DNA of 64,000 bases from Norana najaformis (Eukaryota; Annelida; Clitellata; Crassiclitellata; Hormogastridae), in contig OZ029915.1 in NCBI GenBank assembly GCA_964023275.1, positions 37,575,073-37,639,072 of the forward strand. The letters run 5' to 3'. A program made the position numbers and the translations under genes. A model generated the notes under the pieces. That model ran no database searches, had not been told where the DNA came from, and saw only the letters and a program-made list of their open reading frames with translations. This document shows, piece after piece, positions 12,801-24,000 of this stretch. How positions within the stretch are numbered: the stretch's first letter is position 1; each line of letters opens with the position of its first letter.

Positions 12801-15141
12801 AGTTTCAGGTATAATTTTGTTTTGGCTCAATATTTAAATACAAGTAACAAGCTATCACGTAGCTTAGTAGTTATCATCTATTTAGCGCAATAAGCGATGG
12901 AGGATACTGCGATCAAGTGGAGGAGGGTGGGAACTAGGACTGACCACTGAATTATGATTGTGTTGATATGTACTTCATCTGAAGATAAGGTTTACTGGTG
13001 TATTAAAGTAAAGTTAAGGAATGAATTGAGCAAGTAAAGAGAAGTAGTGACTGGTGGTGCAGTGCATGCTTTTGAGTCTTAATGAAACACAAAACCAAGG
13101 CCTGCATTATAAAATGAAATCTGATATAACGTATTAGTAACTAGGATCCAGAATTTAGTTCAGCATTTGACACTGGCCTCATTGTTCCAGTATACATCTG
13201 CACTTAAAGTTACATAGACCTCGGCTGAACAAATAAACTTCTCCTTTTGCACAATGGTGCAGTGTTATTTGTGTAAATAAAAATGATTGGTTAATGTTAT
13301 TTGACACAAACGTTTGTTAAGTCTGTTATTTTGATTACCCATGATAAGTTTCCGTTTCACAGGTTTAATTTATATTCAGGATTTAGGGAATTTGTGATTG
13401 CATATTCTGTATTTGAAGTGTGACTGACCAGGCTGCTTGGTAGTAACAAATGTATTTATGTTCATTGATTAGTGTTTTCGGGCCTGCTACTGTAATCATA
13501 AGAAAATAGCATTTAACTGGTTTCAAATTGTGTGTATCAGTGATATGTGTTGCTGATCAGTTACTTAGGTTTTCACCCAAAACTGACCTAGTAGCTACAT
13601 ACTATGTGATTTAAAAACCTGATAACTTTAAAACAGTGAATGAAGAGATATGCTGAAGAAAGACACAAAAGTAATATATGCCTCAGGAGTGCACACTCAT
13701 TTCACTGATTTTGAAAATTCTACAGTAATGGAAACCTGTATTAATGACTTTTCTATGAATGTAACTTGTGATGTTATCGGACATTTGCAGTTGTTCACCC
13801 TTGTGGAGAAAGTAAGGGTGAAAATGCTCTTAGCTTAGTTCAGATTGTTAGACAATTGGATTTAATCCTATGGAATAAATTGAATGAATACTGGTTTATG
13901 GTTTCAGTCTGGATATTACATTCCGGATGCCGAGGTTGTCCGTGAGAAGTACCGAGTTGCAGTGCCTGAGGTGGAAAACCTGGAGCCCTTTGGCATCTAC
14001 ATCTGGAATGAGTGTCAGTACTTTGAAACGTACCGTTTAGTCCGTGATGATCAGCCGTTTGGTAAGCCTCTTTGAAGTTTCGCTTCAGTTTCATTAAGCT
14101 TGCATAGTATACATATGACACAACTGAAAACTGTTCTCAGCAAAATGTATTGTCAGCTGGGTTGTCCTCCTTTTTTTTGTGGTATTGAACTAAGAGGGCC
14201 CAGAATTGTGGATAGGTTTGGGTGTGTCGTCTGTTGATGTCATATGTGCATCATATTGGTGCTATGAAGCTGACAATAGGAATAATAAAAAGTGGACTAA
14301 ACATGAAGAAAGCATTGACTTGACATGACTGAAGAATTGGAAATCATTTATTTGCGCCCATCACCACAAAATGGCCAGTGTGATGAACTGATGCTGATGA
14401 AGATGACAGCTACAAAGACATAGATAAGTGGGTTAATAAATCACTGGAATTTTCTTTATTTTGTTTTTTTTAATCTCTAAGAAAAATGTAAAATATTTGA
14501 CTCCCTAGTTCGTCTGAGAAAAATCCTTTGCATAGCTGGCAAATAAAAATCTCATTTAGGTTACAAAGCATGAAAAATATCTAAATAACTCGTAGATTAC
14601 AAAATCTCAAAAGTCTAAGAGCAGGTTCTCATCCTGAATGAAACAATGCTGATGAGAAATGCTTTGTCCTGTTTTCTGCCTTGAATGCAAACATTCTCAT
14701 CTATGTGCTGACATATCGCATATGGTCTTTATGGTCTCGACAGTTCTATTAAATCTCACATTGAAGTTTTATATAACAGAAGTGTTGATCAGTGTTTCTT
14801 ACAGTGTTTACACGATGCCCAGAAACTGATGGTTGACAGAAACAGATTTGTTTCTGTATAGGAATTCAACTGTCAGAGATCATTCCCTGTAGAGGTTGTT
14901 GGTTAATGCATTTGCAGTCTACTTCTTTGCATATCTGTGTGTTTGGGTAAACTTGTATTGTTACTGCTGCCCGTGTCTTGTTTTTGGAATTACTTTCTTG
15001 GTTAATGTTGCCAGTTACAAATACTTGTTCTTGTTCATTACAGCTATGAGTAGAAAGAGGGCCACAAAGCCTTTGAAAGGAACCTTCAACCTAGGAGAAA
15101 CAATGGGAAAGTATATACAATTCATCGAGATAACGGGCTGA
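9781..15141 (+). CDS. ITM2: ITM2/BRI family integral membrane protein with BRICHOS domain (six coding exons)
   Basis: Joined exons 9781-9864, 10385-10561, 11557-11718, 12698-12808, 13908-14061 and 15044-15141 give 786 nt, a 261-residue protein close to human ITM2B in length. Residues 1-56 are a basic cytosolic tail ending in RRRRNG. Residues 57-81 are one hydrophobic transmembrane helix, implying type II topology. The lumenal part contains the family hallmark IVHDFEK-NLTA (about 135-145) followed by a BRICHOS domain with its cysteine pair (C154 in RGRCFIMNLN, C214 in IWNECQYFETY). N-glycosylation sequons occur at N142 (NLT) and N160 (NRT). A basic run SRKR (232-235) matches the position of the furin site that releases the BRI C-terminal peptide, here 26 residues. 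ATG 9781 is the first in its frame and has A at -3. All introns are GT-AG, phases 0,0,0,0,1. Family members are known to act in the secretory pathway and to limit amyloid-precursor processing; this copy's role is inferred. Odd point: the released peptide has no cysteine. Confidence 0.95.
10385..10561 (+). CDS. ITM2: ITM2 coding exon 2 (transmembrane segment)
   Basis: Acceptor TTTTTAG before CCACTATCAG; donor AAG|GTTAGT. Encodes residues 29-87: a basic juxtamembrane stretch (AARRRRNG), then about 25 hydrophobic residues, then YKHMQNK. Phase 0 at both ends. Confidence 0.92.
10905..11375 (+). mobile_element. LINE family A fragment (ITM2 intron 2)
   Basis: A frame-shifted reading of an RT C-terminus: WPPVQQIICFKLGL, then TRTIFGEQAFLVAGPRF and a YLRLTFFKLL end. 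The signature GGTGCACCATCAGTTGATG and GCATCAGACA follow. Truncated at its 5' end, sense to ITM2. Confidence 0.75.
11557..11718 (+). CDS. ITM2: ITM2 coding exon 3 (lumenal linker)
   Basis: Acceptor ACTGTAG, donor AAAAG|GTATGC, phase 0 at both ends. Residues 88-141 include C93 in YMGACEVRYHEG and end in the conserved STIVHDFEK that leads into the BRICHOS domain. Confidence 0.93.
11735..12105 (+). mobile_element. LINE family A fragment (ITM2 intron 3)
   Basis: Parallel to 10905-11375: CTTGGTGAATGAAC...TTGCTGGACCTA, CATTTCGTTCTCAGCTTAAG, then ATGCCATCATTTGATGCCTT and GTGCATTAGACA. Its coding part is destroyed. Confidence 0.72.
12698..12808 (+). CDS. ITM2: ITM2 coding exon 4 (BRICHOS, first half)
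   Basis: Acceptor CTCTCCTAG, donor TTTCAG|GTATAA, phase 0 at both ends. Residues 142-178 carry both N-glycosylation sequons, the first BRICHOS cysteine C154, and the QPPQNFLDLL motif typical of ITM2. Confidence 0.94.
13908..14061 (+). CDS. ITM2: ITM2 coding exon 5 (BRICHOS, second half)
   Basis: Acceptor GTTTCAG, donor TTTG|GTAAGC, leaving phase 1. Residues 179-229 include GYYIPDAEVVRE and the second BRICHOS cysteine C214 in YIWNECQYFETYRL, the best conserved ITM2 block. Confidence 0.95.
14150..14295 (+). repeat. LINE family A 3' fragment (ITM2 intron 5)
   Basis: A degenerate copy of the 3' signature: GTGTGTCGTCTGTTGATGTC and GTGCATCATATTGGTGCTAT, with an AATAATAA tail. Confidence 0.5.
15044..15141 (+). 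CDS. ITM2: ITM2 coding exon 6 (basic cleavage site, C-terminal peptide, stop)
   Basis: Acceptor TTCATTACAG; the split codon G|CT gives A230. Then MSRKR and 26 residues beginning ATKPLKG and ending FIEITG before TGA (15139-15141). The phase-1 join to exon 5 is exact. Vertebrate BRI peptides are about 23 residues with two cysteines; this one has none. Confidence 0.87.
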
Positions 15142-17002
15142 AGTGGATGATTGATAATTCAAATGTCTTTGTTTTTATGACTGATCTGCCCTGGCATCAG
15201 TGATAAGTTTAGATGCATATATCCATACGAACATACATAACTGACATTTTAGGTCCAGCAGTTTGTGGTGCCTTTCCAAATGAAACTGGTACATTCAGAA
15301 GACTGTTCTTTCTTTTATTCAGGTGTTTCTGTTTAAATGATTCTGCTGTAAATTTGTTAAATTCCGGAACTGTGAAAGCTCAGTTCTTTGGCATAAAATT
15401 GTGTATTTAGAAGCCTGTATAGGACACTATAATGTGTGTATTAATTGGAAATTATCATTATCTACAGGCATTTTATGTTATTGTGAACACTGTTTTCTGC
15501 CAATTGTTTGTTTTGTTTGTTTCTGAACCACGGATAAATGTAGAACAATATTATTTTCGTACATAATGGATATTTTTTTCTTAGGTTAAGATATTTGTAG
15601 TTTTAGCTTCAGAGTGCAGAAATTGAAATAACAGAAATTGCTGTTCATAGGTGTGAAATCATGACAAAGCAGTGTTGATGCGACTTGTTTGAAAGATGGT
15701 GTGATTGTCTGACTAAGTTGGAATTATCAGTCCTTTTCCACTGTGCTTGTATTTTCATTGTATTTCCTGTAGTCTTATTGTTATGGTACTTCAGAGTGCT
15801 GGCATATCCTCGCTGTTTTGAGAGTTCTGCTCTGCTAGTAATAAATTTGCTTTGGCATTCAGCTTTCATTATCAGTTTCTCATAAAAAAATTGTTTGTGG
15901 TTGCTACAATTTATTTCAAAAATAGAAGGACGGCAGCAGTCATTTTTGACTGCTAACAAACTTCGGTGGTGTGCTGTTCACTCCAGAATTGGAATTAAAT
16001 TAGAAACTTTATGCTTTCAACAGTTTTGGAGGGGAACATAAGTGCAAACCTCATACCTATAAGGACTAAACTTTGGTGCTTGTAAAATAGCTGATTCTTG
16101 CACCACTGCACTAATTTTTCTAGTTTCTGTCATTTGTTATTCAGTAAATTTGGTTTCAAATGGTGTTGTCTGATTGAGTGTTATCCGATGAAGCCCCCAG
16201 ACAGAGGTTTGCTAGGTATGGTTGCACTGAGATTTGTAGAGCTTGTGTAAGTTGACTAATTTTCAGATTTGTTATGTTTTAATTAAATAAAATGCATAGT
16301 TAAGGAAATTTCCCTGCTGTGTTGTTTCCTTTTTTTGAAATTTTAGCAAATTTCAAGATTCGTCAGTGATGGAATGGTCTAGAGGTGCTTTGTTTACTTA
16401 AGTGGCACTTTAGAAGTAAGCAGAAAGTGTTAACAATTATTACTGATCAGTGTTAGAGATCTTGTGGTGTGTTTAAGTGCATAATTAATAACTTAGGTGT
16501 GAACTTCTTTAGGATTCGAGACTACCTCCCATTTCCAAAAAATGTAGGTGCTAGGTCTGCCGCCGTTTGAGCAATCCCAACAATTTTATCATTTAGCTCC
16601 ATAAAGCTAGTGGACGCTTGGCATGCTCAGCTACTTTTAACATCCTAGGAAACCCTTTCATCTGAAAAGTATACAGAGGATAGAACTGGAAGAGCAGAAG
16701 TCTGTCTGCCAGGGTAATGGCGGTTTCTGCCAATGCATGTTACAAGCGTAACTGTAGAGTGCTGAGTGCTTCCAACTTCTAGATTAAAAGGAATCCTATG
16801 GTGTATGTGAAATTCAGCAGTGCCAGTTTTCCATGATCTTGGAAAGTTCTAAGATCTCATGGCTTCATAACACATGCAAAGATCAACAACTGATGACAAA
16901 CATGTTTAAAAATTCCTGTTTAAAGAATTTCCTTATTTTGGTTCCATCTAAGTTTTGCATTTCCTTGTTTGTAATTATCAAAAAAGACTAATGTTCAATA
17001 AA
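15142..17002 (+). other. Probable ITM2 3' untranslated region
   Basis: No supported coding sequence follows the stop for about 2 kb. Canonical AATAAA hexamers lie at 16286-16291 and 16997-17002, so a 3' UTR of about 1.15 or 1.9 kb is plausible. The true end is not determined. Confidence 0.45.
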
Positions 17003-17215
17003 GTTCCTTAAGTTCTGTTCTGTTTAGCCAAATATTTGGTGAACACTCCATCCTCTGTTGCTTAAATATCTTGGTCTTGATATCTTTCAAACAGTCATTC
17101 ATTCCTTGGTGATCAGTAACTTTGAACAAAAGCTTGATCTCCTGCCCTTGCATTTAATGTTTAAGTTAGTGATAATTCCATATTGTTATAATTTTAAGTA
17201 ATAATATTTTGAAGC

Positions 17216-17690
17216 CTAAGAAACTGCTTTTACTTTGGAGGGCATATTGTAGTGGAAGAAGACTGTGTAATATTGTCCCCTGTTATTGGCCACTTTAATG
17301 GCTGCTCCGTATCCGTATATGTCTATCCTCATTCCTGAAGGTCGGAGACCAGAGTCCTCGATATCAGCCCTCTCCATGCTGTCCTGTCCCGTGTGCTCCT
17401 GATGCATTCCGCTTCTGATAGTCCAGTCCATTCTTTGATGTCGTCCATCCATCTTCGCCTCGGTCTTCCCCTTGGTCTTGATCCCTGTACATATCCCTGT
17501 ACAGTAGTAGGTATGCAGAGAGTTTGTTTTCGCGGAGTAGGTGGCCGAAATATCTCAACTTCCTGCCCTTCACTACCTCCAGCAGTCTTTTCGTTGGTCT
17601 CATTTCTTCCAATATTGAGGCATTTGTTCTGTGTTCCCTCCAGCTAACCCGCAGTAACTTCCTGTATGTTGTCATTTACTGTTAATGGCT
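17216..17690 (-). mobile_element. Reverse-transcriptase C-terminal fragment (RTE-like LINE)
   Basis: On the minus strand the ORF at 17364-17675 reads YRKLLRVSWREHRTNASILE followed by EVVKGRKLRYFGHLLR, the region after the RT domain in RTE-like LINEs. The equivalent of GRPRRRW is then hit by a frameshift (QDQGEDRGEDGWTTSKNGLD). It differs in sequence from the intact element at 32542. 5'-truncated. Confidence 0.75.
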
Positions 17691-18699
17691 GCTAACTAGC
17701 ATTAAGCCTATGAGCAATATCCAACTGTCGCATGGTTCTGCTTTCATAACCATAAGTATGTCACACAGCCTGCAAAATCGCCGGTAGTATTAAACAGGAG
17801 ATCGATCTTAAAGTAGACATCTAAGCCTGTTCGGTAACATCCTGTCAAATGATAGCTATGCTTCAAATCCTTATAAACGTCCAACTCGCAGCTACAAAGT
17901 ATAGCTTTAAATTTTATCGGAATCCCCATGCCTAGCTTGGTGCATCAAAACCAAACCAAATATTTCTATTGAATTTCCAGAAGGCCAGCTTTTGAGGCAG
18001 TCTAAGGCATGTCTTTAGCATTATGGTCTTATGTGGCAAACATGTGTGAAGAGGTATATCTTGAGTCTAAATTGAACTGATTTTGACTCCTGAACGAGCT
18101 GAATGAGTAGTTGGTGAAGTTCCACACAGCGGAACGATAGACCAGCAGGCCTAGCTAGCTAGCACTTTGTGAGCCAACTGACAACACTTGATTTAAAGCA
18201 TTTTGACTGGCCAGAAAAATTTCATATGCAACAATGTCGTTGGAATGATTTACATAGTTTGATCAAAATACTTGACTACTGGGCAATTAAACAAGTGGAC
18301 TACCGCAATGGTATATGGGTTCGATTCACTGATGCATAATGGAAATTGCTCTAGATTGCATAAAATTATACAACATGACATATAGGTAGAGTTGCCATTT
18401 GTCCGGTTTTGAACTGGACAGTCTGGCATTTGTGCCATAAGTACGGGAAAAAATCAAGAGTTAATACCGGAAACACAAGTGTCTGGTATTTTTACTTGCC
18501 TGCTAAAAAGTTTTCTTATTTTTGGTAAAGCTTTTTGAACTCAACATTGAGTTTCACTATTTTAGCCATGCTAGACAAGGAAACAATGGCATTGTTAATG
18601 TGATGTTGCCCTGCCACAAGTTGCTATAGAAAAAATGTTTACATTTACCTTAACAAGACCTGCACTACTTAAATTCAGTTTCTGTGCGTTATAAGTGCT

Positions 18700-18915
18700 T
18701 TAATAAATAAGTGCAGGGCACCAGCTTATTCACGAGTGCTGCATCAGTTCAGAGGGGTTGTCCAAAAGACTGCATAAGAAGAACAAAGTGCGGTTGCCAG
18801 AAGACCGGAGAGAAGGGGACACAGCCGTTACGGTTGGTTGTGTTTAGGTTGAGAGAAATAAATGGGAAGGCGGCAGATTGGATGGATCAGGGTAAGATTC
18901 AACGGCGGTAGAGGG
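18700..18915 (-). mobile_element. LINE family B fragment
   Basis: AGTGCAGGGCACCAGCTTATTCACGAG (in two blocks), GGTTGTCCAAAAG, TTACGGTTGGTTGTGTTTAG and GGGTAAGATTC follow the same order as in 8105-8725. Lies between ITM2 and glycogenin. Confidence 0.5.
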
Positions 18916-19299
18916 TGAATGCACATGTATGTTATTATGAAGTTTATATGGGAAATTTGGTGCACTTTGGCCAGGCTCCACATATCGTCAGCTCGTATCC
19001 AGTAATTTCGAACAGCCACGTGGCAACTCTACATAGAGGTACATTGTTTTAGGTGGATGAAGAAAACAGTCTGTGCAAGAAGTAATAGGAAAGATAATCC
19101 GATGTTTAACGACGCATTCGTATCGAAGGTCGGCGAAGGACGTCATAATCGATGGTAACCCTTGATGGCGTCATCTCAGACACGTATAGGCTATAGCCAT
19201 TAAATTCAAGATACATCAGTCGACTACCATGAGCACATGTAGGCGCTATTCAGCAACCACTGTTTCAGAAACAATATATGACATTTCGGCTTATGTAAT

Positions 19300-19658
19300 A
19301 AGCCCACCACCATTAATATCTAGCTGCCTAAATTAACTTGACGCATACGCCATGGCAAGGCTGTCTGCATCAGCCTCATGGCGTACGTGCGTGTGTCCGT
19401 GTTGATGGGTCACGTGTCAGACGAGCCTCGTTTTCGGTACCGAGGCGGTAACCAGGGCCACGTGACTAGCCGGTGGTTGAGCTGGTTGTCGGGCGACGTC
19501 CTCTGGCGCAGGTGTGGTTTTTAGAGGACACAGCGAGGGGTGAATTGGAACAATCTGCGGGTGAAGTTTTAGTGTACGCATTAGAGGACATTTTCGCATC
19601 GTTTGGAATCGTCGTTCTTATCTTTGCACGCCATTTGCCAACAGAATCTACGATTGCC
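19300..19658 (+). promoter_or_regulatory. Glycogenin promoter / 5' UTR with two CACGTG E-boxes
   Basis: A locally GC- and CpG-enriched block precedes the exon 1 ATG. Two perfect CACGTG palindromes sit at 19411-19416 and 19459-19464, 48 bp apart, in TCACGTGT and CCACGTGAC contexts. A 9-bp inverted repeat (TACGCCATG at 19346-19354, CATGGCGTA at 19377-19385) lies just upstream. Such E-boxes bind bHLH-ZIP factors (USF, MITF/TFE); function here is inferred. Confidence 0.45.
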
Positions 19659-19671
19659 ATGCCGGATATTA
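19659..19671 (+). CDS. GYG: Glycogenin coding exon 1 (MPDI, split Thr)
   Basis: ATG in context GCC-ATG-C, first ATG of its frame. ATG CCG GAT ATT A is followed by GTAAGT. Its phase-1 end joins exon 2 as A|CA to give [13 protein letters not shown], which looks like a normal glycogenin N-terminus. The choice rests on Kozak context, donor quality and phase, not on homology, because the exon is only 13 nt. Confidence 0.72.
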
Positions 19672-20983
19672 GTAAGTTGAGTGTCTTACATGAATACTGG
19701 TTAGTGCCGCATGTAGCCCGGCTTCTGCTGCAGGGCTATGTAGTAGGGTTTGTGCGAGAGGGTCCGAAGGCATGTCTGAGCGTGACTGAGCTGGTTTTAA
19801 AGCGGCGCCCGCGGGCCTGGCTGAGGTGGACTTTGTTTGGAATCTGTGACCTGTTGTCCTCGGTGGCTGTTTTTGTAGGTCTATGTGCAATTATCTGATG
19901 CTTCTTCAGCCGCTGCCGCGTGGGCCGCCATCTACCGGCGTGTTTGTGTGCTTGTGTGTAGTAGAAGTAGGGTTATTGTGTGTGGTGGGGCAGAGAGAGA
20001 GAGACAGAGAGACACAGAGAGACAGAGCTTACAGAAGTTGCTAAGTTGCTGATAGGTGCTTCAGTCTCGACAGTAAGGGTAAGATTCGGTTCCATATCAA
20101 GATCCAAGGGTCAGACGGTTACGGTGGATCGTGTTTGGAATTGGAGCGAGCGGGAAGATAGATAAAAGCCTAGGAATCGGGATGGGATTTGGAAGAGGAG
20201 TGTTATATGGTTGTGTTTGGATTGGTAAATGATTGTGCTTGTATGAATAGTGTTTTACTACGATTTCGCCTGGAGCACCCATTGATTGATGTCTTGTGCG
20301 ATATAAATTAACATTGGTGCACTATTAAATGTAAACGTACACGGTTTTATATAGCGACCGTATGGCCTCGACCCTGCTCATATTAGATTAGATTAGGTTA
20401 AATTAGATTTGATTATCTGCTAAATGACAAATCCAAAGGTGTCACCGGAGCTATGATGTCAACTCAAAACAAGACGTGTTGAGTTGACATCATAATCACA
20501 GTTGTGCTTTGACACGAGGCCTGGCATAGCTTGACCCAGTATGGCATAAACTGTGACACTACTTGCAGCCTTATATGCTTGGTCCAATTTTGTACTTAAT
20601 AAACTGCCTGTAGCAGTTAAGCTGGAAGACCCACTGACACAAATACTGCTGAGGGTTAAAAATCTTGGTGCAAGGTTGCTTGAGGGTTAATTCCTATTCA
20701 GTGTTTATATATATTTTTAGCCAATCACTGTTACTAGGTCATGTAGTGAGAAATTAGTAAGAATTCATGGGTAGTGATTTAGTTGCAGACTTTGACCAGA
20801 CACTAATCAATACCTGTCTGGGTCTGGACATCTAGCCCGAGCTAGCAGGAGACAGGGCTGAGGAGGGCGGCAAAGAGGGCAGGAGGGAGATACATAGGGG
20901 AAAGAGCAGGATTCCGGTAAGATACAGACGCATCAGAGAAGGCATTAGCCAGACTAAAGAGTGTGTGTGAGTGAGAGAGAGAC

Positions 20984-21020
<37 letters not shown>

Positions 21021-24000
21021 GATTTACTGTCTATGAAAGAACATGCAAGTACAAGTGGAAGAGATCCTGGCATTTCTGACCAGTAGAGATCTATTAAGAG
21101 AGTCTAAAGTTTACCTTTGCATGCATGATGTTAATTTTTCTACCTGAAATCGGAAGCTCTAAGCCTGTCATTACCTGTTAAGACCTTCTGCTTGTTTAGC
21201 ATGTGTCTAATTATCATTGTAATTAACAGTTCCCTTTAAAGACTTTGCTATAATTGCACAGTATGTGATGGTCAGAGAGTGCTTGTATGCTTCATCTTTT
21301 TTTACTTTTACATATTATGTATGGAATAAGAACAGTTATTTTTAATTAGGTTGATTGATGTCTTCCAGAGTTCATAGATGGACCAGACAGCATACTTGTA
21401 TAGCATGTGTTATCATTGGCAGTCTCTAGGACTTAAACTGACTAGCTTTTTTACCTCAGCATTCCTTCTCTATTAATCCCACAGCCAATCACTTTGGAGT
21501 CCAGATACAGCAGTTACCTATGCTACTTCTCTTTGCATTGCCTGCGGATCAGTCTGGCAAGGAAAAAACTTGAGGAGTACCTGTCTTCTCTGCATGCATG
21601 GTTCTGCTTCATTGGTTTGGCAAAAACCCTAATAAATCTGAGGCAGTCTTGTTTGGCTGGCACCCACACCTTCTTTCCTTCCCTTTTCATTCCAGCATGG
21701 ATCTTGCTGTTAACTGCTTTCTGCTATCAAGCACCAAAGGCTAGGGTTAACAGTGGGCCGTAATCTCACGTTTGGACCCCACTTAACAAACTTTTGCGTG
21801 CTAGGTACATACGTAGAAGCATATTTTATATATTTTATTATCTTGTTTCTGTCATAACAGGGCAATACATCTCACTAGGTGTGCTTTTACCATGTTCTTT
21901 TGCTTGCTTTCCCTTGATTGTGCCAACTTGGTTTCTGCAGTTGTCTCAGATCTTGAGCTCAATGGCTATAGATTTTCTGTTATGGCTGGAAGAAGTTTTT
22001 CATATGGGAATAGAATTCAGTCAATAACATGTATGTGTGCATGTGTGTGTGTGTGTGTGTGCATATGTGTGTGTATTTATCTAGACATTTGATATAGCAC
22101 TTTTTAAGTACCTCTCCAAAGGCCATGATGGTATTTGTCAAAATGTGAAATGTGCATTTAGAAAGAGATACACATTCATCATTCATTTCAGGTGAAGTGG
22201 GTCAGCTAAGTTTAGGGGGTGTTCCCTTAATTATGCTATAGGGTTGTCAGAGACAAGAATGCCATTAAAATGTAGGTTTTTGCATATGTAAATGATTCGA
22301 ACTTCTGCCCGTGTCCATGAACGTATGACCCGTACTGGTGGGTGGTTGGCTATCTTCATGTCATTTCAACAGATTTTGTCTCCTAAAGGTGAAATTTGCA
22401 TGATGATTCTGGCAGTTTGGACTGTTGCTGTTGCTGAGTCTGTGTGTCAGAACTACTTTTTGTTTTAAACACGGATTTACAGGGTTTTGGACGGTTTTTA
22501 TTGCATATTATTGTGAGTTTCTGTGACTGGAATGGTCTGCCACCCTCAGAGGAAAAGACAGGATTCCACCTAGACAGTCGAGCCTCAGACCTCCAAACCT
22601 ATTTATGTTGTCTGTGCCGAGAAATCATGGATTTGATTGAGAAAGAGCAAAGAGCGTGTGTGATGTGACACTGACCTTCAACCACAGTTTGTGTTTGCAA
22701 GCTTGCCACTGGTGACTCTTCTGGTTAACTGAGCAGTGTTTACTAATGGGTGAAATATTCTGTTTTAAATGTTGACATTTAACATCATTAAGACTAGTGC
22801 AGAGAGTGCCTCTAATTAGTTTCCATCAGTGTCACCATAAAAATTTCCAGTAACAAAAATTACAAATTCCTCCATTGTGTATCCATTAATGAGCATTGTT
22901 CAAAGATCAGACTTCAGACTTTTTCCTGATTGTGAATACGCTCCATTTTGGTTGGTAAGAGTTGTTTTCAATCTGCTTTTAAACTGTTTTGTGATGGGTG
23001 TTTGCTCAGCGTGATTGTTGAAAGTAATTTTCCATGTGAAGGTTAAAGTCTGTTGCCTGATGGCCATAGACTTTAACCTTAAGATGGAAAATGTGAATGT
23101 CTGATGAATTACTGTCTTTTACAAAGAAAGATATACAGAGGGAGCCTAGCCATACAACTGTGTTACTGGAAAGAGTAAGGCTGCTTGGTGGTGTTGCATT
23201 TCACTTACTCCTCCAACTAGAATGTTAAGGCTGTCTGCTTATCCAGATAATGGAAGGACCTTCCGTATGCAACCAGTCAATCAACTAAAAGGTTAGCTCT
23301 GCTCTGTTTAGACTTGCAGCTGGTGCTAGGAGCCTGTGGCTTCCATCTGAACTTTGGACTAGATTTTGGAAAGACCTTGACTTAGGACATATACCTCTGA
23401 TGTCCCAAAAAAGTGTGAAGGTCATCTGTTAGCACCCATCCCTGCAAAATCATCAGGAATTATGATTATGATGATGATAGTGATTGATGATGATGCTGAT
23501 GATTATGATGATAATTTGATTGATGGGGGATGACAACCTATAATGTATAATGAAACAACAGTATGCCGTGGAATTTGATACAGGCAATTGATCTCCTTTA
23601 GTCCCTTGGTTAACTTGTGTTGGCCCTCTTGTTAGAATGTCAAGAGGTGAAATCATTTGGATAGCTATGCATGAACGATTTTGACTGGCTTCATCGTGGT
23701 AAAGCACATCATATCAGGTTACTTTGCTATGTTTTATTTGATGTGGAGAACACTGTGAGCAAGTTTATGAAACAGGTGCTACTGTATCTAAGTATCTAGG
23801 TAATTACAACACACTAATATACAATCATGAAAGTAACAGTTCGTTTGCTTTGCCATCTGATAACTCAGGATCAAAAGTAATGCATGGTTCCATTTGATGT
23901 TTTTCAGCTGTACTTCTAAATAAATAAAATAAATTAAAATGAACTGTACCACTGCATTACATGTTTGACACTGTAAAGTCTGATGTTCTGTAGAGGAGTC

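Noticed and set aside
19473-19898. 141-codon ORF around glycogenin exon 1
   Set aside because: It opens with GTG, its only ATG upstream of the donor is the glycogenin start at 19659, and it reads through a GTAAGT donor into the intron.
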